Source of the DNA: Bacillus sp. EB600
GTDB lineage: Bacteria > Bacillota > Bacilli > Bacillales > Cytobacillaceae
NCBI RefSeq assembly: GCF_024494385.1
Contig: NZ_JAEVLT010000008.1
Location: 62,001-126,000 of the forward strand
Reading direction: 5' to 3'
DNA: 64,000 nucleotides
The notes under the pieces were generated by a model. It made no database searches, was not told where the DNA came from, and saw nothing but the letters and a program-made list of their open reading frames with translations. Of this stretch, positions 32,305 through 41,539 are shown one piece after another; positions within the stretch are counted from its first letter, which is position 1, and each line of letters starts with the position of its first letter. The translations under genes were made by a program, and so were the position numbers.

Positions 32305-34506
32305 TTAGAACGATTTTTCATTATCCTCGTTGTTGGTTGAGTCATTTTTTTGCTGCTGTCCAGGAAGCTCAAAGGTAACCTTTAACTTATCACCCTCATG
32401 CAACGTTGTTCCCGGTGCAATCGTTTGGTTTACAGCATAGCCGCTTCCGCTTGTGTCAAGCTGTAGATCAGTAATCTTCGCCGCCTTCATGACATCTCTT
32501 AATGACCAGCCAGTCATATCGGGAGCAACTGGGTCACCATCTGTCCGAATGATCACTTTCTCCCCTTCTAGAATGGTTGTACCCTCTTGCGGCAATTGTT
32601 TTTCCACTGTGGTCCCCTTGCCGACAACCACTGTTTCGAAGCCTTTATTTGTCAGTTCTTGGACAGAGGCCTCGACCGATTGTCCTGTTAAATCGGGCAG
32701 CTTATTCGATGTTGACTTTGCTGCTTTTGATGGCTGAATATTTAAATACTGCAAACTATTCTTCATAACAGGATCAAAGATCATCGAGACCGGTATTGAG
32801 CCTTTAGTGTAATCATCAATAGTTGGCTGTTGGACGGCGACATAGACCAAAAGCTTCGGGTCATCCTTAGGAGCCATTCCTATAAATGAAAATATATAAT
32901 TACTTGGACCAGTTAAATACCTGCCTCCCGGACCTGGAATTTGTGCTGTACCTGTTTTACCAGCCACATCATATCCATCGATTTTATAACGACTTCCTGT
33001 CCCTTTTGGCGCCGTAACGACCGTTTCAAGAATATCGCGAACCTGTTTGGCCGTCTGGGCTGAAATTGGTGTACCGACAACCTCTGGTTTTGTGTTTTTT
33101 ATCGTTTTACCAGTATCATGATCGACCACTTTAGCAATCACGTGTGGTTTCATCATTTTTCCATCGTTAGCAATTGCTGTTGCCCCTTGAATTTGTTCTA
33201 TCGGTGTGATCGCCACTCCTTGACCAAAAGCAGTTGTCGCTTTTTGAATAGGATACTGAAAAGGAATTTTTCCAGCTGCTTCATTTGGAACTTCAATCCC
33301 TGTCGGTTTATCTAAACCAAATTTCGTTAAATACATACGGAATTTATCAAATCCTAGTTTTTCATTAGCAATTTTAGCAAAAGCCACATTTGATGATCTT
33401 TGAACGCCTTCTAAATACGATATAGCTCCCCAGCCTGACCCATTCCAGTCATGAATTTGAGGGCTTTTCGGTGTTACTTGATAAGAACCGGATTGGTAGG
33501 ATTCATTCGGATTAAATAAATTTTCTTGAACTGCCGCTGCAAGAGTGAAAATTTTCATTGTTGAACCAGGTTCAAACGGGGATTCAACTGCTGCGTTTTG
33601 CCAGCTTTTATTAATTCCTTCTTTTGTTTCTGGATCGAAGGTTGGCCGCTGTTCCATCGCTAATACATTCCCTGTTTTCGGATCAGCAACAATTGCGACC
33701 ATCATTTTTGGTTTGTATTCCTTATCGACCGTATTCATTGCATCTTCTACGAAGGTTTGGATTTTTTTATCAAGCGTTAAATATACATCATTGCCATTTT
33801 TTGCAGGCGTCACTTTAGGTTTGTTATTAGGGAGTATATATCCCCAGATATCACTTTGGTAATCTATTTTTCCATCCATTCCAGTTAAATCCGTATTAAG
33901 CTCCTGTTCAATTCCCATTTTTCCAACTACTTTGGAGGATTCATCCTTTTGCTTAACATGATCTGTATAACCAATAAGGTGTGAAGCGAAAATTCCATTT
34001 GGATAGAAGCGCTTAGAACTGCGAGAAAATGTAATTCCCGGCAGATGAAGATCTTCGATTTTCTGTTTTGTTACATAATCAATATCTCTTCCTTCTTTGC
34101 CAAACTCCACTTGAAACTTGCCTTTTTTGGTTAGAATACTGTTAATTTTTGACTCACTCAGATGAATATATTTTGAAAGCTCCAATGCTGTTTTTTCAGG
34201 ATCGACCACATGCATTGGCTTTTTGGGATTGGTTGTCATTTTTTTATCCAAAATCGCAATAAGCGTATAGGCAGAACTATCCTCTGCAACGATCTCACCA
34301 GTCCGATCAAAAATCGTTCCTCTTTGAGCTTCCAATGTTCCTACTCTGCTATATTTTTGCTGGGCTTTAGCTGCTAGTGGCTCGCCGCCTACTTCCCCTG
34401 AAATTTGTATAGAAAAATAACGGATGATTAATATAAAAAAGAGCAGGCTGAATATTAAAAATAATATCGCTGCTCCTACATTCATATTTTTCTGTTTCTT
34501 TATCAT
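32305..34506 (-). CDS. pbpB: Penicillin-binding protein 2B (septal transpeptidase)
   Basis: PBP2B is the class B transpeptidase essential for vegetative septation. It has one N-terminal membrane anchor (residues 12-30) and the catalytic motifs STMK at 315-318, SSN in RSSNVAF and KTG in AGKTGTAQIP. Two C-terminal PASTA domains start near LPDLTGQSVEASVQEL and APDMTGWSLRDVMKAA. It has 733 aa with a polar tail (QQQKNDSTNNEDNEK). The start overlaps the ftsL stop as ATGA. Confidence 0.96.
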   Translation of the reverse strand: MIKKQKNMNVGAAILFLIFSLLFFILIIRYFSIQISGEVGGEPLAAKAQQKYSRVGTLEAQRGTIFDRTGEIVAEDSSAYTLIAILDKKMTTNPKKPMHVVDPEKTALELSKYIHLSESKINSILTKKGKFQVEFGKEGRDIDYVTKQKIEDLHLPGITFSRSSKRFYPNGIFASHLIGYTDHVKQKDESSKVVGKMGIEQELNTDLTGMDGKIDYQSDIWGYILPNNKPKVTPAKNGNDVYLTLDKKIQTFVEDAMNTVDKEYKPKMMVAIVADPKTGNVLAMEQRPTFDPETKEGINKSWQNAAVESPFEPGSTMKIFTLAAAVQENLFNPNESYQSGSYQVTPKSPQIHDWNGSGWGAISYLEGVQRSSNVAFAKIANEKLGFDKFRMYLTKFGLDKPTGIEVPNEAAGKIPFQYPIQKATTAFGQGVAITPIEQIQGATAIANDGKMMKPHVIAKVVDHDTGKTIKNTKPEVVGTPISAQTAKQVRDILETVVTAPKGTGSRYKIDGYDVAGKTGTAQIPGPGGRYLTGPSNYIFSFIGMAPKDDPKLLVYVAVQQPTIDDYTKGSIPVSMIFDPVMKNSLQYLNIQPSKAAKSTSNKLPDLTGQSVEASVQELTNKGFETVVVGKGTTVEKQLPQEGTTILEGEKVIIRTDGDPVAPDMTGWSLRDVMKAAKITDLQLDTSGSGYAVNQTIAPGTTLHEGDKLKVTFELPGQQQKNDSTNNEDNEKSF

Positions 34507-34871
34507 TTTCCTTGCACTACCTTAATGTTATTTTCATTCAATTCTAGACCCATTTTTGTTGCTTTATCCTTAATGCGGTCGTACTTACTTAATTCGCTGA
34601 CCTGAACCTTTAAGTCATTATTCACTTTCTGTTGATCTTTTATCGAAGCTTCGACTTCCTGCATATCTTTGTTCACTTTATAAATCTTTGCTTGATTAGA
34701 GATCATCTGAACCGCTCCCAGACAAACCATTCCGGCGAAAACTAATCCGATTAGCTTCTCTCCAGGTGTCAACCATGATTTTCTGTCATGGGACTTTTTT
34801 TGTTTGTGAATTTCCTGCTGTTGTTGCTGATGTTGTTTCTGCTGCTCCAGCTCTCTGGCAAGATTGCTCAT
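34503..34871 (-). CDS. ftsL: Cell-division protein FtsL
   Basis: FtsL is a bitopic protein that with DivIC and DivIB activates septal wall synthesis. The 122 aa have a cytoplasmic N-terminus that is unusually Gln-rich (EQQKQHQQQQQEIHKQ), a membrane segment at about residues 40-60, and an extracellular leucine-zipper-like coiled coil (DMQEVEASIKDQQKVNNDL). It overlaps pbpB by 4 nt and lies 26 nt after rsmH. Similarity across FtsL proteins is low, so synteny carries much of the identification. Confidence 0.92.
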   Translation of the reverse strand: MSNLARELEQQKQHQQQQQEIHKQKKSHDRKSWLTPGEKLIGLVFAGMVCLGAVQMISNQAKIYKVNKDMQEVEASIKDQQKVNNDLKVQVSELSKYDRIKDKATKMGLELNENNIKVVQGK

Positions 34872-34897
34872 TCTTTCCCCTCCTGAAAATTAAGTAT

Positions 34898-35830
34898 CTA
34901 TTGTTTTTCAGCAATGCGAAGCTTTGCTGATCTAGCGCGGTTGTTTATCTCTAATTCTTCATCCGTTGGAACAATTGGCTTTCTCGTAATGAGTTTTAGT
35001 ATAGGCTGATATTCTTCAGGAATGATCGGAAGGCCATGGGGCAATTCAGGAGTTTCACTTGCCTTTTTGAAGGTTGCCTTGCAGATTCTGTCCTCTAAAG
35101 AATGGAACGTAATGACACTAATCCTCCCACCAGGGTTTAACAGCTCTATTGCCTGGTTTAGGGATTGTTCAAACACGGATAGCTCATCATTTACGGCGAT
35201 ACGAATGGCTTGAAACACCCGTTTTGCTGGATGACCGCCTTTTCTTCGAGCAGGCGCAGGAATTGCAGATTTGATAATTTCCACTAATTCACCAGTTGTT
35301 TCAATTGGCTTGACTGCTCTAGCTGCTTCAATCTTTCGGGCTATCTGTTTTGAAAACTTCTCCTCGCCATAACGAAAAAAGATCCGGACCAAATCTTCAT
35401 ATGACCAATCATTTATAACATTGTAGGCAGAAAGATCCGCATCGGAATCCATTCTCATATCCAATGGTGCATCATGATGGTAACTAAAACCTCTTTCAGG
35501 GGTATCTAACTGAGGGGAAGATACACCAAGATCATACAAAATGCCATCAACCTTTTGAATTCCTCTTTTTTCAAGTTCCTCTGTTAAATATAAGAAATTG
35601 CTTTTAATAATCGTTAGTTGCTCTAGATAAGCTGCTAACCTTTCTTTTGCGCTGGCTATGGCTGTCTCGTCTTGATCAAAAGCGAGTAACCTTCCATTTT
35701 TAGCTAATTTCGAAAGGATGAGTGAACTGTGTCCAGCACCGCCTAATGTACAATCTACGTATGTTCCATCTGGTTTTATATTTAACCCATTGACTGTTTC
35801 CTCTAATAGTACTGTCTTATGTTCGAACAT
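34898..35830 (-). CDS. rsmH: 16S rRNA (cytosine(1402)-N4)-methyltransferase
   Basis: RsmH (MraW) methylates N4 of C1402 in 16S rRNA using SAM. The SAM motif [31 protein letters not shown] and the C-terminal [13 protein letters not shown] are present. I start at [13 protein letters not shown] (310 aa) behind AAAGGTGG; the open frame continues 17 codons upstream into mraZ. It sits in the classical mraZ-rsmH-ftsL order. Confidence 0.96.
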   Translation of the reverse strand: MFEHKTVLLEETVNGLNIKPDGTYVDCTLGGAGHSSLILSKLAKNGRLLAFDQDETAIASAKERLAAYLEQLTIIKSNFLYLTEELEKRGIQKVDGILYDLGVSSPQLDTPERGFSYHHDAPLDMRMDSDADLSAYNVINDWSYEDLVRIFFRYGEEKFSKQIARKIEAARAVKPIETTGELVEIIKSAIPAPARRKGGHPAKRVFQAIRIAVNDELSVFEQSLNQAIELLNPGGRISVITFHSLEDRICKATFKKASETPELPHGLPIIPEEYQPILKLITRKPIVPTDEELEINNRARSAKLRIAEKQ

Positions 35831-35864
35831 TTTTTCCACCTTTCCAATCGAACTGGTTTTCACA

Positions 35865-36296
35865 TTAAATATCAAAACCAATCATATTTTCAGCAATTTC
35901 AGTAAAAGACTCTTCCGACTGTACAAAATAGTCTTCCCAAATCTTTTCGCTCCATATTTCGATTCGATTGGAAACTCCTAAAATCACACAATCTTTTTCT
36001 AATTTGGCATACTGAAGCAATGGGGCAGGAAGATTGACTCTCCCTTGCTTATCAAGTTCACTCTCTGTTGCACCTGAGAAGAAAAATCGGGTAAAAGCGC
36101 GGGCATCCTTCTTTGTCAGAGGTAATCCTTTCAGTTTGTCCTCAAGTATTTTCCACTCTGATAATGGGTAACCAAATAAGCATTGATCCAGACCACGGGT
36201 AATAATAAACATTTCTCCAAGGTCTTCGCGAAATTTGGCGGGTACAATCAATCGGCCTTTGTTATCAATGCTATGATGGTACTCACCCATAAACAT
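35865..36296 (-). CDS. mraZ: Transcriptional regulator MraZ
   Basis: MraZ is an AbrB-fold DNA-binding protein that controls the division and cell wall operon it heads. The two MraZ repeats are [21 protein letters not shown] (first 14-20 residues) and the [18 protein letters not shown] part. I start at the ATG at 36296 (143 aa, same as B. subtilis). The upstream frame starts with a GTG inside the G-rich ribosome site. Tandem TGG repeats directly upstream look like its operator. Confidence 0.95.
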   Translation of the reverse strand: MFMGEYHHSIDNKGRLIVPAKFREDLGEMFIITRGLDQCLFGYPLSEWKILEDKLKGLPLTKKDARAFTRFFFSGATESELDKQGRVNLPAPLLQYAKLEKDCVILGVSNRIEIWSEKIWEDYFVQSEESFTEIAENMIGFDI

Positions 36297-36351
36297 GCCC
36301 ACTACCCCCACTTTCTAAATAAAATGTACCACATTCCCCCACTTTCCTCCA
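36297..36351 (-). promoter_or_regulatory. Candidate MraZ operator (tandem TGG repeats)
   Basis: On the minus strand TGGAG, TGGGG and TGGTA are each separated by 5 nt (36327-36351), giving a 10-bp period, preceded by another TGGG. A second GAAAGTGGGGG copy overlaps the ribosome site (36300-36314). MraZ proteins are known to bind TGGG-type direct repeats upstream of mraZ. The repeats are seen; binding is inferred. Confidence 0.5.
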
Positions 36352-36390
36352 CCCATTTTTAATAATTCTTTCTCCCTCTTCAAAAAACCT

Positions 36391-36428
36391 TTTAAAAAAA
36401 GAAAAACTTCACCAAATGGTGAAGTTTT
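36391..36428 (-). terminator. Intrinsic terminator of bshC
   Basis: AAAACTTCACCA with its exact complement (36403-36428) forms a 12-bp stem, followed by TTCTTTTTTT on the minus strand. It abuts the bshC stop and isolates bshC from mraZ. Confidence 0.9.
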
Positions 36429-38063
36429 CTAAATTTTTATAACCTTGTGGTACCCGTCAAAGACAAAGTTTAGTTCCATTAGGTCGTTTACAAAGCTAAG
36501 CCCATACTGATTTAGATATGCAAAGATATTCCAAACCCGTTCTTGAGGTACTCCACCTGGTCTTAATGCCAAATCGACACGTGCATACTTATTAAAAATA
36601 ATTTGATGCCGGGACTGAACTGATTCCTCCAGTTTCGCTTCCAGAAAGGCTATTTGCTTTAGTAAGTTTTGTTCATTTTTGATAACGAGTGGCAGGAGTC
36701 CCCGATCAAGCTTTTCCGTCTTTTCTTCAACTTTTCTGTATTGGGCTTGTACATCGGCCTTTACACCCGTAAATAGCTCTTCCACTTCTTGATCTTTAAT
36801 GGATTGAAGAAATTGCTCTCGTTCAAGTTCTGTCCCACGGCTAAGGACATCCGATAATTTCAGCTTTAAGTCAGCAATGTCAGTTTCAATCGACCGGTCA
36901 AGCAGGGTAATATTTAATCTTGGGACAATTGGCGGCAGCTTAAGATCAAAATGTTCAAAAACTTGCTTTAACTCAGCCCAGTAAGAAATTTCTCCGGGGC
37001 CGGCAATAAATGCAAGCGTCGGAAAAAGCCATTCTTGAGTTAAAGGTCTCGTTACCACATTATTGCTTAATTTAGCAGGATCATTGGCCGCAAGCTCCAC
37101 CAGTTCTGTTTTCGAAAAAGAAATAGAACCATTTCGCCCCACAAAAAGATCCTGCCTGCGATCAAATTCAAGTAAAATACGTTCATTTAGTCTTTGGTCA
37201 TAATAGAAGAGATTTGCCGCTTGATCATTTGTTTCAATTGCATTTGGAAAACCTTTATCACGAATTTGCTTCTGCTGTTCGAGGAGCAGAGATGTGATTG
37301 AATCATGATTCTCAATTTGATTATATAAGATTTCCTTTTCATGTTCTCTAAGCTTATGGTCTCCCGAATCGATAATGAGCAGTCCGTAATCTTTAAAAAG
37401 CTCCATTATGATGTTTGCAAAAAAGTCCACAAATGTCGTTGACTTTTCAAGCTGGTTCTCAATAAAGGTTAAAAGACTAGCTGTGTGATTTGTCTCACCG
37501 AACGTTCCGATTAAATGACGAGCCCATGTGAGCGCGATATCTTTATTTAAAACGATATCTGAAACCATTTTCTTTTGCAGCACTTTCTGTGGGAATATCC
37601 GTTTATCTGCCTTTTGCTGAATCGGGATAAAAACATGATTCACTTCTTGATAATCGTGGTCTTCCCCAGCAATCCAAAACACTGGAACAACAGGCACGTT
37701 TAACACTTTTTCTTTTTCCTCTGCCAATTTAATAATTGAAATTACTTTATGTAAGGTATAAAGAGGGCCCGTTAGGATACCTGCCTGCTGACCACCGATC
37801 ACGACAACGCTATTATCCTGTTTAAGTTTTTCAATGGAATGCTTAATAGAAGGTGATGATGGAAAACGCTCCATAAAATTTTCAATATGCCGGGCAATTT
37901 CTTTTCGTTGAAACGATCTATTATTTAATTCCGCTAATCTCTCCAAATCATCGGATAATTGATCAAAACGATAATGAAAAAAAGGCTGTATTTCAGTCGA
38001 CTGTTTCAAATAATTTGAAGCAAATCGGTTTGTTGCAGGTAAAGAGAGATTAACAATCTCCAT
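36429..38063 (-). CDS. bshC: Bacillithiol biosynthesis cysteine-adding enzyme BshC
   Basis: BshC is the putative ligase that adds cysteine to glucosaminyl-malate, the last step of bacillithiol synthesis. Its 544 aa match the family. The nucleotidyl-transferase-like core has VVIGGQQAGILTGPLYTLHK, VPVFWIAGEDHDYQEVNH and FIAGPGEISYWAELK. A long coiled coil (about residues 375-460) is typical. It has its own terminator and lies between panE and mraZ as in other Bacillus. Its presence implies bacillithiol as the low-molecular-weight thiol. Confidence 0.95.
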   Translation of the reverse strand: MEIVNLSLPATNRFASNYLKQSTEIQPFFHYRFDQLSDDLERLAELNNRSFQRKEIARHIENFMERFPSSPSIKHSIEKLKQDNSVVVIGGQQAGILTGPLYTLHKVISIIKLAEEKEKVLNVPVVPVFWIAGEDHDYQEVNHVFIPIQQKADKRIFPQKVLQKKMVSDIVLNKDIALTWARHLIGTFGETNHTASLLTFIENQLEKSTTFVDFFANIIMELFKDYGLLIIDSGDHKLREHEKEILYNQIENHDSITSLLLEQQKQIRDKGFPNAIETNDQAANLFYYDQRLNERILLEFDRRQDLFVGRNGSISFSKTELVELAANDPAKLSNNVVTRPLTQEWLFPTLAFIAGPGEISYWAELKQVFEHFDLKLPPIVPRLNITLLDRSIETDIADLKLKLSDVLSRGTELEREQFLQSIKDQEVEELFTGVKADVQAQYRKVEEKTEKLDRGLLPLVIKNEQNLLKQIAFLEAKLEESVQSRHQIIFNKYARVDLALRPGGVPQERVWNIFAYLNQYGLSFVNDLMELNFVFDGYHKVIKI

Positions 38064-38139
38064 TTATTGTACTTCCTTTCTAAACCAGATTATTCTTAAC
38101 GAGTATAGCATTTACAAGTGAATAAAAAAAAAACTTTGC

Positions 38140-39075
38140 TTAGGAAGAAGGGGCGATATTATTATTCATAGAGCTTTCGCCTGCTTGTCCATTCATCTCC
38201 TTACCTTTTACTAAATTGTAAAAGCTATTGATGAGCGGGGCAGGCTTTGCCTCTTGCTGCGCTTTTTCTAGTAAAAAGCCTAGTATCGCGTCCACTTCTG
38301 TTTTCCGGCCCGACACAATATCCTTTAGCATCGAGGAACGATTTTGGGCTGTATTTTGGCAGACCTCGATTACCCTATTAAAATAAATATCAGGCTCCTC
38401 CAAATTCAATATGAATGTAATTTCTGTAAATAAATCCTTTAAAACGTTATAATAATAATCATTTTTTAACAACCCTCCATTTTCCACTTGAAGGATTGCT
38501 GTTAATGGATTGATAACTGCGTTTATGATTAGTTTATTTAAAAGCATTTCATAATAATTTTCATGAAAACAAACCGGAAAGTCGATAGGAACTAAGGAAA
38601 TAAAAGAAGATAAACCAGCTAAAGCACCGCAAAAAAGGGCAAGATTGGTAACACCTTCCCCATTTTGTCTTACCCTATAGGCACTTTCTTTATACGCTCC
38701 ATGCTCAACCGATCCTACGAATAGATTATGACCCTCCAAGCGTGAAAGCAGCTTTAAGTGGCCCATTCCATTTTGCAAAAACAAAATATTTAATGGTATT
38801 TTGGTAATTTGGCTAATCTTTTTAATAATTTCTTCTAATTGATATTGTTTAACTGCCACTATTATTAAATCCTCTTGACCGTTCCACGTGTCAATCCCTC
38901 GTGCCTCTACGTCTCTTTTTATTTCCTGTCTATTTTTCACTAGTACAATTCCATTTTTATTTATATCCTTTGCTTGATCAACGGTTTTTGTATAGACTGT
39001 TACAGGACAAGTTTCACTTAAATAAGCAGCAAAAAGTAAACCTATCGACCCAGCACCAATAATTCCAATCCTCAT
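38140..39075 (-). CDS. panE: 2-dehydropantoate 2-reductase (ketopantoate reductase)
   Basis: PanE reduces ketopantoate to pantoate with NADPH in the pantothenate pathway. The Rossmann motif GIIGAGSIGLLFAAYL is at the N-terminus. KQYQLEEI with FLQNGMGH, and the C-terminal domain with NKLIINAVINPLTAIL, carry the substrate residues. I start at MRIGIIGAG (311 aa) behind GAGGGG. It is the ylbQ position of B. subtilis. The C-terminal tail (GKEMNGQAGESSMNN) is polar. Confidence 0.88.
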   Translation of the reverse strand: MRIGIIGAGSIGLLFAAYLSETCPVTVYTKTVDQAKDINKNGIVLVKNRQEIKRDVEARGIDTWNGQEDLIIVAVKQYQLEEIIKKISQITKIPLNILFLQNGMGHLKLLSRLEGHNLFVGSVEHGAYKESAYRVRQNGEGVTNLALFCGALAGLSSFISLVPIDFPVCFHENYYEMLLNKLIINAVINPLTAILQVENGGLLKNDYYYNVLKDLFTEITFILNLEEPDIYFNRVIEVCQNTAQNRSSMLKDIVSGRKTEVDAILGFLLEKAQQEAKPAPLINSFYNLVKGKEMNGQAGESSMNNNIAPSS

Positions 39076-39117
39076 AAAAAGCCCCTCATCTCCCCCATTT
39101 AAACCATATTTTATCAA

Positions 39118-39417
39118 AATTATTCAATCTCTGACTATCGAACTGCTTGTGTACCTGCTTTTTACAATTAGCCCCTCCTTATTTTTTTAGAATTTTTGAA
39201 CTTTTTCTTCCTTTTCCCCGTATTCCATTGGTATAATGTCTTCATGGAATATATATTTTCCCAAGAAAAGAAAGCGCTTTCTAATCATTAACAAAGCATT
39301 TTAAACTCTTTTGTTATATAATGTATCAGAATAAAGGCTATATTTAAAATAATTTTATTCCATTCGTACTTTGCTTCAAATTAATATATTGCAGGAAACA
39401 TCCAAGGAGGTATTTCT
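39118..39417. other. panE-ylbP divergent intergenic region
   Basis: These 300 AT-rich bases hold no gene. They contain the 12-bp palindrome GAAAGCGCTTTC (39270-39281), which resembles the core of a CcpA cre site but has A and T where the consensus has T and A at the ends. A TATAAT lies at 39317-39322 without a convincing -35. The ylbP ribosome site AAGGAGG is at about 39404-39410. Confidence 0.5.
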
Positions 39418-39903
39418 ATGACAATAACGGTAGAAAAACTAAAAGTGAATTTTAAAACCCTTGAAGAATTTAAAAAGTTTAAAGAATATGGAATTCAAGA
39501 ATTATCGATGAATGAGGATTTAGAGGAAAATATTATTGAGGATAACAGTAATTCTCCCTTTTATGGTATTTATTTTGGAGGTAAATTAATTGCCCGCATG
39601 AGTTTATATGAAATTAATGAAAAATTTGACCGCTATTTTTATCCTCCCCAAAATTATTTGGAGTTGTGGAAACTTGAGGTTCTTCCTGAATATCAAGGAA
39701 AAGGTTATGGAAGGACATTAGTAGATTTTGCTAAAGGCTTTGGGTTGCCAATTAAAACCAATCCAAGGGTTAAATCAAGAGAATTTTGGGATAAGATGGG
39801 CTTTCTTAGCGTCGATTATGATATGGAACGTGATCGCGGTGAAAACCCCCTTGTTTGGTATCCTGAAGGTGTTAAAGCACAGGAACAAGAGAATTCATTA
39901 TAA
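39418..39903 (+). CDS. ylbP: GNAT-family N-acetyltransferase YlbP
   Basis: This is a 161-residue acetyltransferase of the GNAT superfamily. The acetyl-CoA loop is in LEVLPEYQGKGYGRTLVDFAK, and the SPFYGIYFGGKLIARMSLYE strand pair precedes it. The substrate is not known. The N-terminal KTLEEFKKFKEYGIQELSM segment and the position beside panE and gerR identify YlbP. The ATG follows AAGGAGG. It ends in a bidirectional terminator shared with gerR. Confidence 0.9.
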   Translation: MTITVEKLKVNFKTLEEFKKFKEYGIQELSMNEDLEENIIEDNSNSPFYGIYFGGKLIARMSLYEINEKFDRYFYPPQNYLELWKLEVLPEYQGKGYGRTLVDFAKGFGLPIKTNPRVKSREFWDKMGFLSVDYDMERDRGENPLVWYPEGVKAQEQENSL

Positions 39904-39923
39904 GGATATGACAGTATAAACAA

Positions 39924-39955
39924 AAAAGCGGGCAATTTGCCCGCTTTTTTATTCG
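39924..39955. terminator. Bidirectional terminator between ylbP and gerR
   Basis: AAAAAAGCGGGC and GCCCGCTTTTTT (39924-39951) pair around AATTT and have A/T runs on both sides, so the hairpin works for the two convergent genes. Confidence 0.92.
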
Positions 39956-40566
39956 ACTTTTTCTAGGTTTCCGTTTTTATCCATCTGGAATTTTGCTCTT
40001 GGTTCACGGTCACCATCCTGCAGTACAACCATTTTTCTCGCTCTCTCCATGATTTCCATTAGCGATCGGTAATCCTCTTCAATAGCCTGCAAATTTTTTT
40101 CAAGTCTTTCATTCTCAGCTGCAAGATAATACGTAGTTTTTTCCAATTCTTTTATTTTCCCATAAGACTTTTCCCTGTCTTCTTGAATACTTGAGGACAT
40201 TTCTGCTTTTTTGTAAAGGCCATGTAAAAAATGAATAACAGCTTGAAAGGTAATCTCACCGTTTGCAAGTTCTTTTTGTTGGGAAGTTGAATCGACAGGT
40301 GATGTAGTTTGCTCACGATTTGGAGGAGAGGGTTGATTTTTTAATTCCTTACGCTGTTTCTTTGCAAGTTCAATACCAGATTTATATTGTTTACGAACAT
40401 ATGAATTCCAGCGAAAACCGCAGGCAGCGGCTGTACGGGAAAGACGTTTGCCAACCTCCTCAAATGCATGGAGCTGGGTGCCGCCTTCCCTTATATAACG
40501 GAGAACTACTTCTGCAAGTAACAAATCCTCATCCTGGGACCAGGCATCTTGGCGTGTTGGTGACAT
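39949..40566 (-). CDS. gerR: RsfA-family transcriptional regulator GerR (YlbO)
   Basis: GerR is a mother-cell regulator made under SigE in B. subtilis that affects coat and germination genes. The Myb/SANT-like N-terminus (TRQDAWSQDEDLLLAEVVLRY, shortened here, then RTAAACGFRWNSYVRKQY) binds DNA. A coiled coil (about residues 125-185) follows. I start at MSPTRQDAW (205 aa) behind AGGAGGG; ten codons upstream are open but lack a ribosome site. The GerR name follows synteny with ylbP and rpmF. Confidence 0.88.
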   Translation of the reverse strand: MSPTRQDAWSQDEDLLLAEVVLRYIREGGTQLHAFEEVGKRLSRTAAACGFRWNSYVRKQYKSGIELAKKQRKELKNQPSPPNREQTTSPVDSTSQQKELANGEITFQAVIHFLHGLYKKAEMSSSIQEDREKSYGKIKELEKTTYYLAAENERLEKNLQAIEEDYRSLMEIMERARKMVVLQDGDREPRAKFQMDKNGNLEKVE

Positions 40567-40649
40567 CTGTAAATCCCTCCTAGTGTTTTTATTCATACAT
40601 ATGCTTCTACTAGAAAAGATAGACTGATATTACTACTTAGTTTCCACCT

Positions 40650-41408
40650 TTAATTTTTTTTAAGAAAGTTGGTAACATATAAATGGTGAGCATCGCTTTC
40701 CCATAAATATGAACAACTTCGGACTTCTGCTTCCATTCTTTCGCGGAGTTTGACCTGTTCCCATTTTCGAACCAAGATGCTCTTATATGAATGCAGAACA
40801 CCTGAATCAAGTGTTAACAGTTTCTCGAGGAAATTCTCACAAGCCACTAAAGGAAACTCATCATAAATAGTATCTATAAATCCATCATCTATTAATTGTT
40901 CAACTGGTTTCACTTCTGCTTCCATTAAGAGTTTCATCGCCTTTTGCGGCGAGAGTTTCTCCGCTAGGATCGTACCGCCGCCCCAACCGGTTGTGATCGC
41001 TTGCTTGCCCTGAACAAAGCCTGCTTTAGTCCCACTTCGTGCAATTCGAAAATCACAAGCAGTTAAAATTTCACACCCGCCGCCAACCGCCGTCCCATTA
41101 ATCAATCCCAACGATGGTTTTGGCAAAGTCAATAACGAATAAAGAATAGCTGACATCTTTGATAACATCGAATACGCCTCTTCACGTGTATGCAAAGCAT
41201 GAAAAACAGCCAAATCTCCACCAGAACAAAATGCACGTTCTCCGGATCCTGTGATCACGAAAGCTTTTATTTCCGGTTCATTGGCTAGTTGAATTGCTTC
41301 TAACAATCCCTGCATTACATCATAATCAATCGCATTTCTTTTTTCATCTCTTGTAATCGTAAATAATAAATAACCTTTGTCTTTTTTCTCAATCGAATAT
41401 GATTTCAT
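40650..41408 (-). CDS. Enoyl-CoA hydratase/isomerase family protein
   Basis: This is a crotonase-superfamily protein of 252 aa, probably acting on a CoA thioester. The CoA-binding and oxyanion-hole motifs are RDEKRNAIDY, ERAFCSGGDLAVFH and NGTAVGGGCEILTACDFRIA. The usual catalytic Glu around GFVQGKQAITTGWGGG is replaced in part, so hydratase activity is uncertain; an isomerase or hydrolase role is possible. The start MKSYSIEKK follows AGGGG. It is not in this position in B. subtilis, where rpmF is followed directly by ylbO, so it is a local insertion. Confidence 0.85.
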   Translation of the reverse strand: MKSYSIEKKDKGYLLFTITRDEKRNAIDYDVMQGLLEAIQLANEPEIKAFVITGSGERAFCSGGDLAVFHALHTREEAYSMLSKMSAILYSLLTLPKPSLGLINGTAVGGGCEILTACDFRIARSGTKAGFVQGKQAITTGWGGGTILAEKLSPQKAMKLLMEAEVKPVEQLIDDGFIDTIYDEFPLVACENFLEKLLTLDSGVLHSYKSILVRKWEQVKLRERMEAEVRSCSYLWESDAHHLYVTNFLKKN

Positions 41409-41485
41409 ACTACCCACCCCTATCGACTTTATTTTCAATTCCTTATGTAGAAAAATCTTCATGTCTATGTTAGGTTATCAAAACG

Positions 41486-41524
41486 ACAAAAGCACAAGGG
41501 CAGGATTGCCGCTTGTGCTTTATA
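41486..41524 (-). terminator. Hairpin terminator after rpmF
   Basis: AAAGCACAAG and CTTGTGCTTT (41489-41521) pair with a 13-nt internal loop containing a second GGCA/TGCC pair, followed by TGTCGTTTTG on the minus strand. The U run is interrupted, so efficiency may be partial. Confidence 0.7.
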
Positions 41525-41539
41525 TCAACTGCTTTAAAA

